A DNA stretch of 36,205 nucleotides, taken from assembly GCA_030429455.1 (NCBI GenBank), contig JAUIFC010000018.1:1-36205 (forward strand), in the 5' to 3' direction. A program made the translations under genes and the position numbers. The notes under the pieces are model-generated. The model worked only from the letters and a program-made list of their open reading frames with translations. It was not told the DNA's origin and searched no databases. This document shows, in pieces, positions 33,358 to 36,205 of the stretch (within the stretch, counting starts at the first letter, position 1; each line of letters opens with the position of its first letter). Origin of the DNA: Bacteroidia bacterium (GTDB taxonomy: Bacteria > Bacteroidota > Bacteroidia > Flavobacteriales > Flavobacteriaceae).

Positions 33358-34656
33358 ATGGCGTTTACAGAAGTGCTTATACTTGTACTCAGCTTTTTGA
33401 TATTTTTATCATTACGGGTGCCTATTGCCTGGGCTATTGGTTTGGCAGGATTATTTACGCTATTAGTCAGTATGCCGTTTTTGCCTTCGGTAACCACTAT
33501 GGCCCAGCGTATGGCAACGTCGCTGGATAGTTTTACCCTCACAGCCATTCCCTTTTTTATATTGGCAGGTCAAATCATGAACCGGGGTGGTATCGCCGTG
33601 CGGCTTATCAACTTTGCCAAGGCTGTTGTTGGTCCACTTCCCGGCGGTTTAGCTTTTGTAAATATCATTTCCTGTATGTTATTTGGCGCTATTTCCGGCT
33701 CTGCGGTGGCAGCAGCATCGGCTATTGGGGGTTTTATGAATCCTATGATGGAAAAAGATGGCTATTCCAAACCTTTTAGTGCGGCCATAAATATCACCAG
33801 TGCCACAACCGGACTTATTATTCCGCCAAGTAATGTACTCATTGTGTATTCTTTAGCCAGTGGAGGTGTATCTATCGCCGCTTTGTTTATTGCAGGATAT
33901 ATGCCGGGTCTGCTTTTAGGATTGGCGCTCATGATTGTGGCTGCGGTATATTCCATCATCAAAAAATATCCAACGGATAAATTGGTGAGTGTTAGAGAGT
34001 TTTTAAGACGATTTATAGCAGCCTTCCCGAGTTTAATGTTGCTTGTGGTGGTTATTGGTGGTATTGTTGCCGGTATTTTTACCGCTACAGAAGCCTCGGC
34101 AATTGCGGTGGTATATACGCTGGTGTTGGGATTTGTTTACAAAGAAATCAGCTTTAAAGATATTGTTCCTATCCTTTTAGAAACCACTAAAACTTCGGCC
34201 ATAGTATTATTGTTAGTGGCCACTTCTATTGCCATGTCTTGGGTGATGAGTTATGAAAATATTCCGCAGGAAATAAGCAGTGCGCTACTCGGCATAAGCG
34301 AAAATCCTATCGTCATACTTATTTTAATTAACCTCATCTTACTTTTTGTAGGTGTTTTTATGGACATGACACCGGCTGTTTTGATTTTTACGCCTATATT
34401 CTTACCCATTGTGACCAGTTTGGGTATGGATCCTATTCACTTCGGCATCATTATGATTTTAAACTTGTGCATAGGTTTATGTACCCCTCCGGTGGGCTCG
34501 GTCTTGTTTGTAGGATGTAGTGTGGCACAGCTAAAAATTCAGCAGGTGGTCAAACCACTAATTCCATTATTTTTGGTGATGATTTTAGTGTTGATGATCA
34601 TTACCTATTTCCCGAGCATTACACTCTGGTTACCAGATGTTTTTGATTTGTTATAA
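33358..34656 (+). CDS. dctM: TRAP transporter large membrane subunit, DctM family
   Basis: The protein has 432 residues and about twelve membrane segments, full length for DctM. Typical sequence includes FILAGQIMNRGGIAVRLINFA, LFGAISGSAVAAASAIGG, IIPPSNVLIVYS and GLCTPPVGSVLFVG. It moves the substrate bound by DctP into the cytoplasm with a sodium gradient. The uxaA gene starts 4 bp on, which links uptake to uronate catabolism. Confidence 0.93.
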   Translation: MAFTEVLILVLSFLIFLSLRVPIAWAIGLAGLFTLLVSMPFLPSVTTMAQRMATSLDSFTLTAIPFFILAGQIMNRGGIAVRLINFAKAVVGPLPGGLAFVNIISCMLFGAISGSAVAAASAIGGFMNPMMEKDGYSKPFSAAINITSATTGLIIPPSNVLIVYSLASGGVSIAALFIAGYMPGLLLGLALMIVAAVYSIIKKYPTDKLVSVREFLRRFIAAFPSLMLLVVVIGGIVAGIFTATEASAIAVVYTLVLGFVYKEISFKDIVPILLETTKTSAIVLLLVATSIAMSWVMSYENIPQEISSALLGISENPIVILILINLILLFVGVFMDMTPAVLIFTPIFLPIVTSLGMDPIHFGIIMILNLCIGLCTPPVGSVLFVGCSVAQLKIQQVVKPLIPLFLVMILVLMIITYFPSITLWLPDVFDLL

Positions 34657-34660
34657 ACTC

Positions 34661-36205
34661 ATGAAAAAAAATTATTTAAAAATACACCCTGAAGACAATG
34701 TGTTTGTCGCTTTAAAAGATTTGCCAAAAGGCGAAAAAATTAAGGTAAATGCTACCGAAATTACCTTACTTAATCCTGTAAAAGCTAAACACAAATTTCT
34801 AATATCCAACCTAAACCAAGGAGAGGCTGTAAAAATGTACGGGGTGACCATTGGGATTTGCAAAAGTAATTTGAAAGCCGGTGAAGTACTCACCACTGAA
34901 AATATATCTCATAAAACCGACCAGATTTTTGAAAGAAAAGCTAATCTTGATTGGCAAAAACCAGATATCTCAAAATTTGAAGGCAAAACTTTTGATGGCT
35001 TTAACCGTTCGTGTGGCCAGGTAGGTACGGCCAATTATTGGATAGTTATGCCCTTGGTATTTTGTGAAAATGCCAACGTAGAAAAGATGAAAGATGCCTT
35101 TTTAGAAGAACTGGGCTTTGAAAGTAAAAATAAATACCGAAGCATAGTTCGACAATTGGTGGCCAAGAGTTTTTCTCATTCCTCTTCGATGCAAATGGGT
35201 GAAGAAACCTCTACGGGTTCGCCTTATTTTAAAAACTTAGACGGCATAAAATTTTTAACCCATCAGGGCGGTTGTGGTGGTACGAGAGAAGATTCTGAAA
35301 TGCTTTGCGGACTCATAGCCGGCTATCTTAATCATCCAAATGTGGCAGGAGGCACCATACTAAGTTTAGGTTGTCAAAATGCTCAAATTGAAATTTTAGA
35401 ACGAAAAATAAAGGAAGTAAATCCAAATTTTGATAAGCCTTTACATATTTTGGAGCAACAGCAGGAAGGCACCGAAGAAGCTCTGCTCAACAAAGCCATT
35501 ACCAAAACCTTTGAAGGTCTTTTGAAAGCCGATAAACAAACCCGCCAACCGGCTGGATTAGACAAGTTAAGTATTGGCTTAGAATGTGGTGGCTCCGATG
35601 GTTTTTCGGGTATTTCTGCCAATCCGGCTGTAGGCTATGTTTCAGATCTGGTTGTAGCGCTTGGTGGCAAAAGTATTTTATCAGAATTTCCTGAGCTCTG
35701 TGGCGTTGAGCAAGAACTCATAAACCGTTGTACCACTGATGCGAATGCAGAGAAGTTCAAAAAAATCATCAGCGATTACGCACAGGCGGCCGTTAATGCA
35801 GGCTCTGGTTTTGACATGAATCCCAGTCCCGGAAATATTAAGGACGGATTGATTACTGATGCCATGAAAAGTGCCGGCGCAGCTAAAAAAGGGGGGACTT
35901 CTCCAATTACAGACGTTTTAGATTATACCGAGTATGCACGAAAACCCGGTTTAAATTTACTGTGTACTCCAGGTAACGATGTAGAAAGCACAACGGGTTT
36001 AGCGGGTTCCGGTGCGAACATTATCTTGTTCACCACGGGGTTAGGTACACCAACGGGCAATCCGGTGGCGCCGGTAATTAAAATTTCGTCTAATACAGAT
36101 TTGGCCGAACGTATGCCGGATATTATTGATGTGAATGCCGGTGAAATTATAGATGGCACCAAAAGCATTGAAAGATTAGCAGAAGAGCTTCTTGAATTCA
36201 TTATT
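34661..36205 (+). CDS. uxaA: Altronate dehydratase, 3' end beyond the window
   Basis: The open frame from the ATG at 34661 runs 515 codons without stop to the window end. It begins MKKNYLKIHPEDNVFVALKD, with the small SAF-type N-terminal domain, then the catalytic part: FDGFNRSCGQVGTANYW, FLTHQGGCGGTREDSEML, LECGGSDGFSGISANPAVGY and CTPGNDVESTTGLAGSGAN. Bacteroidota UxaA proteins of one chain have about 540 residues, so only the last 25 or so should be missing. The enzyme dehydrates D-altronate, made by UxaB, to KDG. The gap of 4 bp to dctM shows co-transcription. Confidence 0.93.
   Translation, partial: MKKNYLKIHPEDNVFVALKDLPKGEKIKVNATEITLLNPVKAKHKFLISNLNQGEAVKMYGVTIGICKSNLKAGEVLTTENISHKTDQIFERKANLDWQKPDISKFEGKTFDGFNRSCGQVGTANYWIVMPLVFCENANVEKMKDAFLEELGFESKNKYRSIVRQLVAKSFSHSSSMQMGEETSTGSPYFKNLDGIKFLTHQGGCGGTREDSEMLCGLIAGYLNHPNVAGGTILSLGCQNAQIEILERKIKEVNPNFDKPLHILEQQQEGTEEALLNKAITKTFEGLLKADKQTRQPAGLDKLSIGLECGGSDGFSGISANPAVGYVSDLVVALGGKSILSEFPELCGVEQELINRCTTDANAEKFKKIISDYAQAAVNAGSGFDMNPSPGNIKDGLITDAMKSAGAAKKGGTSPITDVLDYTEYARKPGLNLLCTPGNDVESTTGLAGSGANIILFTTGLGTPTGNPVAPVIKISSNTDLAERMPDIIDVNAGEIIDGTKSIERLAEELLEFII

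Noticed and set aside
1-36205. CRISPR arrays, tRNA or rRNA genes, prophage or defence genes
   Set aside because: No regularly spaced repeats, tRNA-like cloverleaf with conserved arms, rRNA-like stretches or recognisable defence proteins were found.

Overview
The window comes from a Bacteroidota chromosome, most likely a marine member of the Flavobacteriaceae. The evidence is a low GC content, many lipoproteins with short SPII signals, a C-terminal type IX secretion (T9SS) sorting domain, a TonB-dependent receptor of the TIGR01782 type, and promoters that fit the Bacteroidota TTG-N20-TAnnnnTG pattern.

Layout. (1) Positions 1-4380 hold ordinary chromosomal genes: an Acr3-type arsenite exporter (-) with a terminator at the window edge, a multi-span membrane glycosyltransferase (-) carrying a (TG)10 microsatellite, an ACMSD-like amidohydrolase (+) and a family-3 O-methyltransferase (+). 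(2) Positions 4763-6884 are a scar: an IS1634-type insertion sequence (about 4925-6729) whose transposase has an in-frame stop. It sits between the 5' end of an aldo/keto reductase gene (+) and the 5' end of a Tat-exported, enolase-superfamily-like gene (-). Both genes lose their 3' ends at the IS and there is no visible target duplication, so the IS probably marks a deletion or rearrangement junction. (3) Positions 6934 to the right edge are one large polysaccharide-utilisation and uronate-catabolism locus.

How the locus works, as inferred. A LacI-family regulator (9725-10750) separates a leftward unit (tagaturonate reductase uxaB, a beta-propeller lyase-like protein, the truncated gene) from a rightward set. 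The rightward set begins with a TonB-dependent receptor that has no SusD partner. Instead it is followed by a surface lipoprotein with an Ig-like plus beta-helix architecture, and a T9SS-secreted paralogue of that lipoprotein lies 7 kb downstream. Between and after them are degradative enzymes: an alpha/alpha-barrel lipoprotein of unclear family, a second beta-propeller, an S1 sulfatase, a GH88 unsaturated uronyl hydrolase, a GH28 protein lacking the usual catalytic His, and a GH2 beta-glucuronidase-like gene interrupted by one stop codon. The last block (26826-36205) encodes an SDR mannonate dehydrogenase, UxuA, KduI, KduD, a DUF4861 lipoprotein, a three-part TRAP transporter and UxaA (cut by the window end). 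Together these would process a sulfated, uronic-acid-rich polysaccharide to uronates and 4-deoxy-uronates, import them by TRAP, and feed them to 2-keto-3-deoxygluconate (KDG). UxaC, KDG kinase and KDPG aldolase are not in the window.

Regulation. The receptor promoter and the promoter of the T9SS paralogue share the same architecture: TTG, 20 nt, TATCTATG, then two CAAnCGnTT-type palindromes 17 bp apart. A single palindrome lies in the same register upstream of uxaB. This is good internal evidence for one LacI-family regulon.
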